DNA of 64,000 nucleotides from Dactylis glomerata. Lineage: Eukaryota > Streptophyta > Magnoliopsida > Poales > Poaceae. Location: positions 248,001 through 312,000 of the forward strand of contig QXEO01001808.1 in NCBI GenBank assembly GCA_007115705.1. The letters are read 5' to 3'. Positions within the stretch are counted from its first letter, which is position 1. Every line of letters begins with the position of its first letter. The notes beneath the pieces are model-generated. The model saw only the letters and a list, made by a program, of their open reading frames with translations. It searched no databases and was not told the DNA's origin. The position numbers were made by a program, and so were the translations under genes. This document shows, piece after piece, positions 41,729 to 53,676 of the stretch.

Positions 41729-43179
41729 TCCCCCCTCAGTTCGTGCGTCAGGATGAACGCATAAACTGGAGCGAAACTCAGAGAACAGCTGCGACGAAAG
41801 TCCTTTTGTCATGATGTCGGCATACTGGTGAGTGGACGGCACATGAAGAACGCGGACCTGGCCAAGCGAGACCTTCTCCCGAATGAAGTGAATGTCGATC
41901 TATATATGCTTGGTCCGTCGATGTTGGACCGGGTTAGAGGCCATATAAACAGTACTGACATTGTCGCAAAAGACAACTGTGGCAGCAAAGAGGGGATGAT
42001 GAAGCTCGCCAAGAAGCTGACGAATCCAACAGCACTCGGCAACGGCATGAGCAACTGCCCTGTACTCTGCCTCGGCACTGGAGCGAGAAACTGTAAAGAC
42101 ATAGACACAATAGCCTGACGTAGAGCGTTGAGTATCCGGGCAGCCCGCCCAATCAGCGTCAGAATAAGCCGTAAGAGATGTCGTGGGCGAGCAGGAGAGA
42201 CGCATGCTGAAGTCGAGAGTGCCTTTGACGTAGCGCAGGATGCGCTTCACCAAATTAACATGAGGTTCCCGAGGAGCATGCATGTAAAGACATGCTTGCT
42301 GAACAGCATGAGCAATGTCTGGGCGAGTGAGCGTCAGGTACTGGAGAGCACCAGCATAGCTACGGTACTCCGTGGGATCAGCGAGAAGAGAACCCTCTGT
42401 GGCAGAAAGTTTGCAGCGCACATCAATGGGAGTGGCGCAGGGGTTGCACTCGACCATGCCAGCATGCTGCAGGAGCTCGATGGCGTATTGGCGCTGAGAG
42501 AGGATTATGCCAGAAGACGACCGAGTGACAGAGATCCCGAGAAAGAAGGACAGGGCGCCAAGATCTGTCATGGCGAACTCGGAGTGAAGCCGCTGCGTGA
42601 GCTGTTGAAGAAGAAGCTCGGACGAGGCGGTGATGACGATGTCATCCACATAGAGAAGTATGTAGGCGAGCTCCTGTCCATGGCGATATATGAAGAGCGA
42701 GACATCCGACTTGGAGGCGACGAAGCCAAGCCGGTGGGCGAAGTGGGCGAAACGCTAGTACCAGGCCCATGGAGCCTGCTTGAGGCCGTAGAGGGACTTG
42801 TGCAAATGACATATGTAGTCCGGACACCGGGTGTCAACGAAGCCTGGCGGCTGCTGATAGTAGACCTCCTCGTCAAGGTTGCCATGAAGAAAAGCATTCT
42901 TGACATCGAGCTGGTGAATCGGCCACGACCGAAAGAGAGCGATGCTGAGGACGATGCGCATCGTGGCTGGCTTGACGACGGGGCTGAAAGTCTCGTCAAA
43001 ATCAATCCCCGGCTGTTGAGAGAAGCCGCGGACGACCCATCGGGCCTTGTAGCGAGCAAGGCTGCCGTCGGAGTGGAACTTGTGCTTGTAGATCCATTTC
43101 CCTGAAACAACATTGGCATGCGGAGGACAAGGTACAAGTGACCAAGTGCCATTGTTAACAAGAGCATCATACTCATCTT
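41723..43179 (-). pseudogene. Second Copia, 3' polyprotein half: reverse transcriptase and RNase H
   Basis: Reading on from the element B insertion, the frame shows DEYDALVNNGTWSLV, the reverse transcriptase core (KARWVVRGFSQQPGIDF, LDVKNAFLHG) and YVDD near 42,640, then RNase H (YSDADWAG, SSAEAEYRAV, FCDNVSTVYM) to the end HPDARTEGGC. The stop codon falls just inside the LTR. Breaks are a TAG near 42,757 after GLKQAPWAWY, a TAG near 41,899 after RRTKHI, and an in-frame loss of about 14 residues between CVYV and FTVSRSS in RNase H. The enzyme is therefore not functional. Confidence 0.9.
41729..41738 (-). other. Polypurine tract of the second Copia
   Basis: GAGGGGGGA on the minus strand directly precedes the 3' LTR. 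Confidence 0.8.
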
Positions 43180-44806
43180 TGCTACTTGTTGATGGCACCA
43201 GGAAATTACTGATGGTGCCAAGTTGACGTGGGAGCAGACTGTCCTTATGCGTGGTGGATAACCAGCCCGTTGGGAACCCCAAGAGGAAGGAATGATGAGT
43301 GTAGCGGCTAGTTTTCCCTCAGTTAAGAAACCAAGATTTAATATCGGTCAGGAGAGGAGGGACAAACGACTGAAGGTGATGCGGAACCTGCACACACACA
43401 ACCAAATACTTTGTTCCCAACTTGCGATGAGGTTGTCAATCTCACCGGTTTGCTTGAAACAAAGATTATGAGCATATCGAGTGGAAAACAATATAGTATG
43501 CGAGTAAAATAAACAGTACGAGTAAAGTAAACAGGTGATAGCAATATGATGGAAATAGGACCGGGGTCCACAGTTCACTAGTGGTGTCTCTCCATAGATA
43601 AAATAACACATGCTGGGTAAACAAATTACAGTTGGGCAATTGATAGAATAAAGATAACGTGATATGTCAAGAAGATCACTATGAGATTTACTCTGGGCAT
43701 TACAACAAAATACATAGACCGCCATCCAACTGCATCTATGACTAATAATCCACTCCCGGGGATATCAATCCGAACACTCCAAAAGTATTAAGCTGCGAAC
43801 AACAGATAATTGCATTAAGCAAAGTGTGTAATGTAAACAAAGCATATGCCCTTGAGCATATGAATGTTGTTTTCTCCCTAGTAGCAACAGCACATCTACC
43901 ACCTTAGAGGTTTCTGTCACTCCCCCAGGTGAAATAGAGGCATGAACCCACTATCGACCATAAATACCCCCTCTTGGAGTCACTAGCAGCTACTCGGCCA
44001 AGATAGCTACTAACAACGGAGAGCATGCAAGATCATAAACAACATAGAGATAACAAAAGTTATAATTCAGTACAGCAACTTAATCATAAACACCAATATT
44101 CATCGGATCCCAACAAACCAAACATGTAGAATTACATAACGGTGATCTCAATCATGTAGGGCAGCTCATGAGATCTAAACATGAAGCACATGGTGGAGAA
44201 GACAACCATCTAGCTACTGCTATGGACCCATAGTCCAAGGTAGACTACTCACTCATCGCTCCGGAGGCAAGCATGGCGATGAAGAAGACCTCCGGTGGCG
44301 ATTCCCCTCTCCGGCAGGGTGCCGGGAAGAGCTTCTAGACCCTCCCGATCTTCGGGTCGACGGTGGCGGCGGATCGCGATGTGTTCTGGAAATTTGATCG
44401 GGTACTTAGGTTTTTTCCGTCGGGGGGTCTTTATAGGCGAAGGGGCGTCGTCAGAGGAGGAGCCAGGCTCCCTCACGCGGGGCCCGCGCGGCTAGGGGGC
44501 TGGCCACGCCGCCCTCGCGTGTGGGGCCCTGGTGGCCCCCCTCCTACTCCTCTTCGGATCTCTGGAAGCTTCCGGGTAAAATAAGACTTCAGGAACTTGT
44601 TTCGTCCAATTCTGAGAATATTTCCTGTGTATCACTTCTGAAACACAAAAACAGCAGAAAACAGGAAACTGGCACTGTGGCAACTTGTTAATAGGTTAGT
44701 TCCGGAAAATGCATAAAAGTGCCACTAAGTGTAACGAAACAATAGGCAAATGGTGTAAAAACAAGCATGGAGCATCAAAAATTATAGATACGTTGGAGAT
44801 GTATCA
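43180..44806 (-). repeat. 3' LTR of element B
   Basis: It is 1,627 bp, minus strand TGATACATCTCCAACG...AAGTAGCA. A TATA candidate (TATAAAG, minus) lies at 44,429-44,435. Confidence 0.9.
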
Positions 44807-44822
44807 AGCATCCCCAAGCTTA
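44807..44822 (-). other. Polypurine tract of element B
   Basis: AAGCTTGGGGATGCT on the minus strand abuts the 3' LTR. The same AAGCTTGGGGATGC word occurs again within the element (about 47,010 and 47,070) and twice in element A (26,113 and 26,173). Confidence 0.75.
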
Positions 44823-47700
44823 ACTCCTGCTCGTCCTCGAGTAGGTAAGTGATAACAAAGAATAATTTTTGAGGTGACATGCACCTACACAATCTTGATC
44901 ATATATGTAAGCATTTGTGAGCTGGGATCATAAGAACTTAAAACATGGGCATGAAGATATAATCATGACAATAAGAACTTAGCAACCATGTTGTAAACAT
45001 GCAAATGAACACAAACAAAAGATCATGAAAATGAAACAATGAAAGTCAAACGTGTGTTCAAATCATAAGGAAAAACATACAAAAGGTTTTCAGCTTGTCC
45101 TTCAAAGAGAGCAAAACATAAATGCATAGGACACCTTCAAGTTTAAGAGGGCGACTAGATACAAATAATTTGAGAACAAGTGAAACCAACAATATGAATC
45201 AATCAATGAACTTTGGGACAATGCATATCACACTAAGAATGACAACTATGCTCTCTTAATGGTGCATAAAGAAAGAAGGTGGTGACTCAACATAAAAGTA
45301 AAAGAAAGGCCCTTCGAAGAGGGAAGCAGTGATTGCAAGTTTTATAACCTTCAAAAATTATGGTACTTACCGGCTTTGAGCTCTCATTGCCCCCATCATA
45401 AGCATCTTGAATGGTTAAAGTTAATGCGAGAACAATTATGATGCATATGCTTGACAAATCATAAGTTGAAAACCTCGTGCCCCGTGAATACGAGTACCCA
45501 AACCTCATGCTACTTTACTTAGAGTCCCAAGCAAGGCTCTTGTCATTGTAAGTATATGCATATCATTGAGAACCGCCAATGGGGTACCTCTGTGCCCGAT
45601 GACATGGAACAAGCCCACACCAAAATGACAGGGCAAGCAGACAATGAACACCTCGACATCTCTTTTATTTGCCTTTTGTTTAGCTTTTTATTGTAAGATG
45701 CGTCGTTGAATGTTCACCATGGGTATGCTGCAAATTTCCACCATGAATTATGCATGGCTTAGATTGGCGGCCCGGCGTTTCCCTAACACATATACAAACT
45801 CCATGATCCCCACAAGATTCCCAATTCATTTCACACCGCGGGCATCCATAAACAAAAGATCACGATATCAACTCAAATAAGAAGTGCAATGTTGAAAGCT
45901 TGCCCCATGACAGCATGGATGGGCTAGAATCCAACTTACAACTTGCAAGCATAACAACTCAACATAAGAGACCACAATGTCAAATTTTTAAGAACAGGAA
46001 AAAGTAAAGTGTGTCTTCCGGTTCGTGAGAGCTTTACTGACCGAATTTCGCATAACACTGGTAAGAGTTTAATTTGAAGAGAAAATAAAAGCAAGTCAAA
46101 TTTACTTGGAATAGCAAATTGCTAGTAGGTATGTATGGTGGACACTTTGGAAAACTTTGGCTTTTAGGAGTTGGATGCACGAGTAGAGCTCATACTCAGT
46201 ACAAGGCGAGGGCTAGCAAAAGACTGGGAGCGACCAACTAAGAGAGCAATAATGGCCATAATCATGCAAAGCGACATTAAAAGAAGCATACGATGGCATC
46301 AAAAGTCAAAAACTAAATGATCATGAAGGCTAAAGGCGACTTTGTAAGAGTCTAACATGTGTGAGCATGCGCCAAGTCAACCCAAATAAAGCATCAAGGA
46401 GAAAACCAAAATAATGCTTCCATACAATAAAAACAACGCATGATTTTTTCAAAGGCTCATTAAGCAATCTCAGTTATTTGAGACAAGTCATACTACAGCA
46501 AAACCACTAAGCATACTATGAAAAATACATCAAGCATGACATGAAAAATCCTAAGCCGCAGTCTACACAAGCTCCTTCTTGTACTACTATTTTGCACAAA
46601 GCTTTTTCTCTTTTCCAACACCATTTGAAATTTTTATAAACACCTCTTTTGATGAAAACCAATAAAGATCAGAGGCAAAAATACACCTTGATGAAAATAT
46701 ATGACAAGGTCTGAACACAAATCAAGGCGAAAACGAAAACCAAAAGCAGTAGCAGAAAAAGAAGAACGCTTGGTTTTTAATAAGAGTGAAAACTAGAGCG
46801 TTCTTTGCAAATGAAAATGAGTACATCTCCTCCAAAGGAAATTTGTTGGGGTCCAACCATTTATTGCAGCAAACAAACAAACTAAACCAACTAAGAAAAC
46901 TAAAACAACTGACGCTCCAAGAAAAACACATAGTGCATGAAGCAATAAAAATATAGTGTCTTGAAAGGTGACCTGATTTTTGCCGATGAAGAAGGGGTGC
47001 CTCGGGGCATCCCCAAGCTTTGACGCTTGTACTTCTTGGATATTTCTTGGGGTGATGCATGGGCATCCCCAAGCTTGAGCTTTTGTCCATTCTTCAACTC
47101 ATCTCATCATTCTCCAATCCCTACACTTGAAAACTTCCTTCATACAAAACTAAACACAATTCTATTAGCAACATTAGTGCAAGCATAACATATAATCAAT
47201 CCTCTATTTGCTTCAGGTTTCAACTCAAAACCACCACATATATAGCAAATACTACTGTAGCAACCTCCCTAAAAGTTCCGTGATCAAAAGAACTCAAAAG
47301 AAAGCGATAAAGTGGCAAACACAAATATTGGCAGAAATCTGTCAAAACTGAACAGCTGACAAAGGTCGAATTTTTGAGGTATTTTCTGTTGCTCAAATCA
47401 AAAAGTGTTCAACTAACAAAAGTTTGGATATAACCTGGGGCATATGCACAAGTAATCGCAGGTCCAAAAGATAAACAGAGAATTTTCACGAATTTTTACG
47501 GTGCAGCACCAAAAACAGTTTCAGGACAGCAACATCCCCAAATCTTTACCTCACTCAAATTAGAGGCTTCTCTTGGCACAAAAACGAAATAAACAAGATA
47601 AGGAGCGGTCATTACAGTAGTAATGACTTCCAAGACTCAAATAAAAGAAAAAGTACTGAAAAGAAAACATTGGGTTATCTCCCAAGAGTGCTTTTCTTTA
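44823..47700 (-). other. Non-coding interior of element B
   Basis: About 2.9 kb without convincing frames. The part at 46,870-47,700 is homologous to element A 25,470-26,318. The rest is AT-rich with no recognised motif. Confidence 0.7.
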
Positions 47701-47732
47701 ACGCCTTTGAGCTAGGCGCAGAAAATTATGAA

Positions 47733-48326
47733 TCAAGTAATATCAGCAGAAGCATTAAGATCAACAGAAGAGGTCTTGTCAATAAGGCATTGTATTTCAT
47801 CCACATAAGTTTTTGAAGACCCTTTGCGATCATGCTTTGGTACACTATTCTCATCAAAAAGATTTTCAGGACAAATCCAGTCAAAATTATTTTCGAAAGC
47901 TTCACACAATCCCAAAAGCTTGCAAGGTATAGGTATCTCGGCCCCTTCATCATTTGTACTAATAACCATTATAGGTGAACCAAGTTTATTAAAACGTTTA
48001 AGAACTTTCCTAGCTTCAATAACAACATCCTTAAATTCTAGGCGCAAAGTTTCCAAGATAAAAGCTTTCTTTTCGGGATCCTCAATTTCATGAAGCTTAA
48101 GGAACATATATTGCATAAAAGGATTAAGACTAGCAAACCTAGTTTCCAATATGTCAATTAAATAAACAGAAGCAACTTCAATACTAGGAGCGAGCTCAAC
48201 CCAAGACTTTTCCTCAACTTCCTCATGCATAATAATGTGATTAAAGAACTCCTCAATGTTACTTTTTCCAATAATCGAACCACTACCTACAGAGAGGTCC
48301 TCCAGAACGTACTTAGGGATCAGCAT
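47733..48326 (-). CDS. Element B open frame, unknown function (197 aa)
   Basis: The ATG lies about 160 bases downstream of the primer site, in gag position. The protein is acidic, largely soluble and probably helical, with stretches such as LETRFASLNPFMQYMFLKLHE and FKDVVIEARKVLKRFNKL. No zinc knuckle, protease or polymerase motif is seen. I do not recognise the family. It shares no sequence with the frame of element A although the flanking non-coding parts match. It may be a protein of a large non-autonomous (LARD-like) element or a captured host fragment. Confidence 0.55.
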   Translation of the reverse strand: MLIPKYVLEDLSVGSGSIIGKSNIEEFFNHIIMHEEVEEKSWVELAPSIEVASVYLIDILETRFASLNPFMQYMFLKLHEIEDPEKKAFILETLRLEFKDVVIEARKVLKRFNKLGSPIMVISTNDEGAEIPIPCKLLGLCEAFENNFDWICPENLFDENSVPKHDRKGSSKTYVDEIQCLIDKTSSVDLNASADIT

Positions 48327-48485
48327 GATAAACTAAAGTAAAGAAATAACAACTACCAAGGATTCTAATTTTTTTGGGTTTTTGATAAAAAGCAATGCAG
48401 GTAAAATAAATAAAGTAAAGCAAAACAATAAAACAAAGTAAAGAATGTGTGTGCGAAAACTCCCCTCGCAGAAGTCTTCTCTTCC

Positions 48486-48503
48486 TCCCCGGCAACGGCG
48501 CCA
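48486..48503 (-). other. Primer binding site of element B
   Basis: TGGCGCCGTTGCCGGGGA on the minus strand lies ten bases from the 5' LTR. It is identical to that of element A and of tRNA-Asp type. Confidence 0.85.
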
Positions 48504-49498
48504 GAAAATTAGCTGCTACTTCTTGATGGCACCAGGAAATTACTGATGATGCCAAGTTGACGTGGGAGCAGACTGTCCTTATGCGTGGTGGATAACCAGC
48601 CCGTTGGGAACCCCAAGAGGAAGGTATGATGAGTGTAGCGGCTAGTTTTCCCTCAGTTAAGAAACCAAGGTTTAATATCGGTCAGGAGAGGAGGGACAAA
48701 CGACTGAAGGTGATGCGGAACCTGCACACACACAACCAAGTACTTTGTTCCCAACTTGCGATGAGGTTGTCAATCTCACCGGTTTGCTTGAAACAAAGAT
48801 TATGAGCGTATCGAGTGGAAAACAATATAGTATGCGAGTAAAATAAACAGTACGAGTAAAGTAAATAGGTGATAGCAATATGATGGAAATAGGACCGGGG
48901 TCCACAGTTCACTAGTGGTGTCTCTCCATAGATAAAATAACACATGCTGGGTAAACAAATTACAGTTGGGCAATTGATAGAATAAAGATAACGTGATATG
49001 TCAAGAAGATCACTATGAGATTTACTCTGGGCATTACAACAAAATACATAGACCGCCATCCAACTGCATCTATGACTAATAATCCACTCTCGGGGATATC
49101 AATCCGAACACCCCAAAAGTATTAAGTTGCGAACAACAGATAATTGCATTAAGCAAGGTGTGTAATGTAAACAAAGCATGTGCCCTTGAGCATATGAATG
49201 TTGTTTTCTCCCTAGTAGCAACAGCACATCTACCACCTTAGAGGTTTCTGTCACTCCCCCAGGTGAAATAGAGGCATGAACCCACTATCGAGCATAAATA
49301 CCCCCTCTTGGAGTCACTAGCAAGTACTCGGCCAAGATAGCTACTAACAACGGAGAGCATGCAAGATCATAAACAACATAGAGATAACAAAAGTTATAAT
49401 TCAGTACAGCAACTTAATCATAAACACCAATATTCATCGGATCCCAACAAACCAAACATGTAGAATTACATAACGGTGATCTCAATCATGTAGGGCAG

Positions 49499-49710
49499 TG
49501 TGGGGACCCCGGCTTACCACCCGGGATACCCGCTATGCATATTTGTACACATGAAATCATGCATTCTCAAGATAACACCCATGCTAGCACACACACATGA
49601 AATCAGGCATCATAGGATACAAACACAATGTTTAGCAAAAGTTTCAATTTACCCTACAGATACTTAACCAAGTGCAAAGTTTTCCTGATTACCAAAAGTG
49701 GGATGTTACA
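49499..49710. mobile_element. 212-bp solo LTR
   Basis: The segment begins TGTGGGGACC and ends GGGATGTTACA, with the 5-bp duplication GGCAG at 49,494-49,498 and 49,711-49,715. The sister LTR at 44,165 has a single GGCAG and no insert. TG...CA ends plus a 5-bp duplication fit a solo LTR of a short-LTR or TRIM element. It is the youngest layer of the nest. Confidence 0.9.
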
Positions 49711-49979
49711 GGCAGCTCATGAGATCTAAACATGAAGCACATGGTGGAGAAGACAACTATCTAGCTACTGCTATGGACCCATAGTCCAAGGTAGACTACT
49801 CACTCATCGCTCCGAAGGCAAGCATGGCGATGAAGAAGACCTCCGGTGGCGATTCCCCTCTCCGGCAGGGTGCCGGGAAGAGCTTCTGGACCCTCCCGAT
49901 CTTCGGGTCAACGGTGGCAGCGGATCGCGATGTGTTCTGGAAATCTGATCGGGTACTTAGGTTTTTTCCGTCGGGGGGT

Positions 49980-49986
49980 CTTTATA
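49980..49986 (-). promoter_or_regulatory. TATA box candidate of element B
   Basis: TATAAAG lies in the 5' LTR in transcription orientation within CGCCTATAAAGACCC. The position is conserved in the 3' LTR and in element A. Confidence 0.5.
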
Positions 49987-50362
49987 GGCGAAGGGGCGTC
50001 GTCAGAGGAGGAGCCAGGGTCCCTCACGTGGGGCCCGCGCGGCCAAGGGGCTGGCCGCGCCGCGCTCGCGTGTGGGGCCCTGGTGGCCCCCCTCCTACTC
50101 CTCTTCGGATCTCTGGAAGCTTCCGGGTAAAATAAGACTTCAGGAACTTGTTTCGTCCAATTCCGAGAATATTTCCTGTGTATCACTTCTGAAACACAAA
50201 AACAGCAGAAAACAGGAAACTGGCACTGTGGCAACTTGTTAATAGGTTAGTTCCGGAAAATGTATAAAAGTGCCACTAAGTGTAATGAAACAATAGGCAA
50301 ATGGTGTAAAAACAAGCATGGAGCATCAAAAATTATAGATACGTTGGAGACGTATCAGTCTT

Positions 50363-53300
50363 GCATAGCGTGACGCCAATGAGGGTCTTGAAGCGCCCCC
50401 CGGTATGTTTTAGGAATAGGAGAAGGGGTAGAGTGTGTATCGGAGAGGTTTAGCCGAGTAAGGGGCTGGAAGATGTCGTGTTTAGCACGCGTCTGCATGG
50501 TGTGGGTGTTCGTCGGAGACGGTGGACGGTGTACGAGAACCGGCGGTGAGGCAGGGGGTGTAGGCGTCGGTGCGGCAGCTGGGACGAGTGGAGGCCCAGT
50601 CGGGCTGGAAGGAGGCGGCCCATGAGCATGGGAGAGCGATGAGCGAGGCGTAGGAGAGGCCGGCTCGGGCGCTGGGGAGCCATGCATAGCGGGTGTAGCG
50701 GGCGCTGGGGAGCCATGCATAGCGGGTGTAGCGGGCGCTGGGGAGCCATGCATAGCGGGTGCTGGTGGCGGGAAACTGGAGCAGGCGAGGTCGAGAAGAA
50801 AATCGAGGCTCGCAGGAGAGCTATCGGCCGTGTCAGTCTGATGTGCAAAAGGAAAGATGGTTTCGTCAAAAATGACGTGAGGAGAGACTATGACACGGCG
50901 AGTTTGAAGGTCAAGGCATCGGTAGCCTTTGTGTTGAGCTGGGTAGCCGAGACAGATGCATGCGACGGAGCGAGGAGCGAGTTTGTGTGGTGTGGTGGCG
51001 GACTGGTTGGGGTAGCAGAGGCACCCGAAGGTCCGAAGGAGACCGTAGTCAGGATATTTGCGGTGAAGGCGAAAGTGTGGTATGGCAAAGGAGATGGCTT
51101 GAGACGGTCGTATATTGACAAGATGTGTTGCCGTGGCAACAGCCTCGGCCCAGTAAGATGGTGGCATAGAGGACTGAAATAAGAGCGTGCGAGAAACATC
51201 ATTGATGGTTCGAATGGCGCGCTCGGCTTTGCCGTTCTGGGCGGAGGTATACGGACAGGACAGACGAAGTCGAATGCCGTGAGTAGTAAGAAAGGAGGTG
51301 ACGGTGGAGTTTAGAAATTCAGTGCCGTTGTCAGCTTGTATCGCCATGACAGGGCGAGAGAACTGTGTACGGGCATAGGCAACAAAAGAGAGGAGAGTGT
51401 CGGCTGTCTCAGACTTTGCACGCAAGGGAAAAGTCCACATAAAATGAGAGAAATCATCAACAATCACAAGGTAATATTTGAAACCAGAATTACTCAAAAC
51501 TGGGGAGGTCCAAAGATCACAATGTATTAATTCAAACGACATGACACTCTTGGAAGTAGACCTAGTGAAGGGCAAGCGCACGTGCTTGCCAAGTTGGCAT
51601 GCATGACAAACACGAGTGACTGCTTTATTACATGGTATAAAAGACTTCTTGTAAAGATGTGACATGGAGTCACGGCCCGGATGACCTAGACGACGATGCC
51701 AAAGCTCGGTGGTGGTGGAGGCGATGAGTCCTTGGGCGGTGGGATGGAGTGCCGGCGAGGTGAAGGCGTAGAGGTCTCCCCGACTATTGCAGCGAAGGAT
51801 CACGACCTTGGTGCGAAGGTCCTTAACAGAGAAGCCAAAAGGGTCAAACTCAATGGAACAAAGATTGTCAATAGTAAAACGATGAATAGAAATCAAGTTT
51901 TTGACAATGTTGGGAACGAGTAAGACATTATTGAGATGAAGTGTGCGAGCGGAAGCAGGTAGAGAAGCATGGCCAATGTGTGAGATAGGAAGTGTGGAGC
52001 CATTACCAACGGTGACAGAAGAAGAAGGAGAAGATTTGTGGAGGGAGTAAAGCATACCGGGGTCGGAGGCCATGTGTGCCGTGGCTCCGGAGTCCATGAC
52101 CCATTCGCCGACCGTGGAAGGGGTGGCAGCGTTGTTCAGGGCATGGATGAGCGCGGTGCAGTCCCAAGCTTGATTGCCGCCGTGGCTGGAGGGCCGTGCC
52201 GGGTTGTACCCGGGGATCGGTGGGGCGTTGGTGCCAAAGGCCTGGCCGTGCAGAGGCGCAAGGGAGGTAAACGCCTGGGCCGGGGGAAGCATCGGCGGTC
52301 GTGGACCGAGGACACCGGCACCGCTGGCGCCGTAGTTGGAGCGGGCGACAGCAGGAGGCTGGACCTGCTGGGCCTGACCCGTATACGGGTTGAAGCAGAC
52401 CCAGGGGTCAACAGGGGGCGTGCCACCACCGCGCGAGGTCTCACCGGCGCGGTCGTTGCCGCTGGAGCGGTTGCCGCCGTTGCCGCCGCCGTTGTTGTTC
52501 CCGCCACCTCCGTTCTTCTTCTTGCGGTAGTAGCCGCCGCCACCACCGTTGTTGCGGTTGCCGTTCCCATCGCCGAAGCGACCACGGTCACCGTGGTCAC
52601 CGCGGTCATCACCGCCGTGGTTGTTGTTGGCGCCGGAGGAAGAGCCAGCGCCGTAGAGAGCGACCTGGTTGCCCACCTGTGCGGAGTTGGCGAGCTGAGT
52701 CTCCCGCAGAACAAGAAGGGAGCGAGTCTGCGAGAAGGACGGCAGAGGGTTCTGCATGGTGACGATGGTGGTGATGTCGGCGAAGCGCGGGTTCAGTCCG
52801 TGGAGGCAGTTGAGGACGAGGGTTTGGTCGGTCACCGGGGTGCCGACGTCACGTAGCCCGTCGGAGAGAGCCTTCAGGCGGTGTCAGTATGCCGTGACGG
52901 AGAGATCTCCTTGCATGAAGCCGCGGAACTCCGCCTCGAGGTAGACGGCCCCCATCATCTGGTTGTCGAGGAAGAGGTTGGTGATGAGCATCCAGGCCTC
53001 CTGCGCCCTTTGTTCCTCCGCCATGATGATGTCAAGGATCTCATCGGAGATGGACCCATAGAGCCAGGAGCGGACGACGTAGTCGTCGCGGATCCACTCG
53101 GCGGTGCGGTCGGCGGGCGCTGTAATGGTGGAGACGTGGTGCAGGAGGTCGTACTTGCCGAGGAGAACACGGATCAGCATCCTCCACTTGGTGAAGTTGG
53201 AGATCTTGAGGTTGAGGGTGACGGGGACGTGCGTGCGCACGCTGGCGACGTTGACCGCCTGCGAGGAGGAGGCGGGCAGGGTGATGGTGGCGAGAGCGCC

Positions 53301-53408
53301 GGACGTTGCAGTCCCGAGAGCGCTGGAGGTGGCGTCGAACAGGGCGCCAAAGGTGGCATCGGTCATGGCGGGGGCGGTGGAGTCGGCTAGGGCTGGGAGG
53401 GTGGCCAT
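50363..53408 (-). pseudogene. Second Copia, 5' polyprotein half: gag, protease, integrase
   Basis: The start MATLPALADSTAPAM at 53,408 lies about 90 bases downstream of the primer site. Gag spans ~174 codons to a TGA near 52,884 and continues in frame after it (HRLKALSDGLRDVG). No CCHC knuckle is seen, but there is a Gly/Asn/Arg-rich stretch and the WVCFNPYTGQ motif. The protease site is DSGATAHM near 52,090. The integrase zinc region (LWHRRLGHPG...CHACQLGKH) lies near 51,600-51,720, and the D-D-E residues are near 51,515, 51,338 and 51,220. A Pro-rich linker contains three copies of an ATPAMHGSPAP repeat (~50,670-50,770). The frame ends at the element B insertion (HWRHAMQD). Confidence 0.9.
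50670..50770 (-). repeat. 27-bp-type in-frame minisatellite in the Copia linker
   Basis: Three near-identical copies of CGCTGGGGAGCCATGCATAG (plus strand, period 36 bases or so) encode ATPAMHGSPAP repeats in the polyprotein linker. Confidence 0.8.
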
Positions 53409-53494
53409 GAGATCGGATCGGTGGGGGCTGGGGTTGGAGATCGGGGCTGGGGTTGGAGATCGGATCGGTGGAGGCTAGGGTTTTTTTTTCGATC

Positions 53495-53506
53495 GCTCTG
53501 ATACCA
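53495..53506 (-). other. Primer binding site of the second Copia
   Basis: TGGTATCAGAGC on the minus strand directly adjoins the 5' LTR. Confidence 0.9.
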
Positions 53507-53671
53507 AGCAAACGATTGTGAAACGTCACGCCTTGGGGCGTCGTTGTATTCAGTATATATAGCGAACCGGATTACATGTCTTGGCTTACAAGTTAGGATC
53601 TAAACAGATCAAGCCTAGACTTACGGTACAAGTTATACACTAGATTACGTACAAGAGATTATACGTTAACA
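53507..53671 (-). repeat. 5' LTR of the second Copia (165 bp)
   Basis: It matches the 3' LTR with one visible difference. TATATATA near 53,554 is a promoter candidate. Confidence 0.9.
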
Positions 53672-53676
53672 GTTTA

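Larger units (their letters stand above)
43180..50357 (-). mobile_element. Element B: complete non-autonomous LTR retrotransposon nested in Copia
   Basis: The LTRs at 43,180-44,806 and 48,514-50,357 are both 1,627 bp once the 217-bp solo-LTR insertion (with its target duplication) is removed from the right one. About 30 differences are visible, near 2 percent. The target duplication (A/G)TCTT is at 43,175-43,179 and 50,358-50,362 and lies within the M-Q-D codons of the host Copia. The ~3.7 kb interior has a primer site, one 197-codon frame and long non-coding sequence, and lacks protease, integrase and reverse transcriptase. It belongs to the same family as element A. Confidence 0.95.
48514..50357 (-). 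repeat. 5' LTR of element B (with solo-LTR insertion)
   Basis: It is 1,844 bp, or 1,627 bp without the insertion at 49,499-49,715. A TATAAAG candidate is at 49,980-49,986 on the minus strand. Confidence 0.9.
41564..53671 (-). mobile_element. Second Copia element, dead and split by a nested insertion
   Basis: Short 165-bp LTRs (41,564-41,728 and 53,507-53,671) differ at one visible position. The primer site TGGTATCAGAGC directly abuts the 5' LTR and a GAGGGGGGA polypurine tract precedes the 3' LTR. The target duplication is GTTT(G/A) at 41,559-41,563 and 53,672-53,676. Element B (43,180-50,357) is inserted between integrase and reverse transcriptase coding parts. Without the insert the element is about 4.9 kb. 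The polyprotein has at least three stops and a deletion. Confidence 0.95.

Noticed and set aside
42128..43105. 325-codon plus-strand frame antisense to the Copia reverse transcriptase
   Set aside because: It is antisense to a clearly recognisable reverse transcriptase. No independent domain.
52038..52856. 272-codon plus-strand Val/Ala/Gly-rich frame
   Set aside because: It is antisense to the Gly/Asn-rich gag region of the second Copia; compositional artefact.
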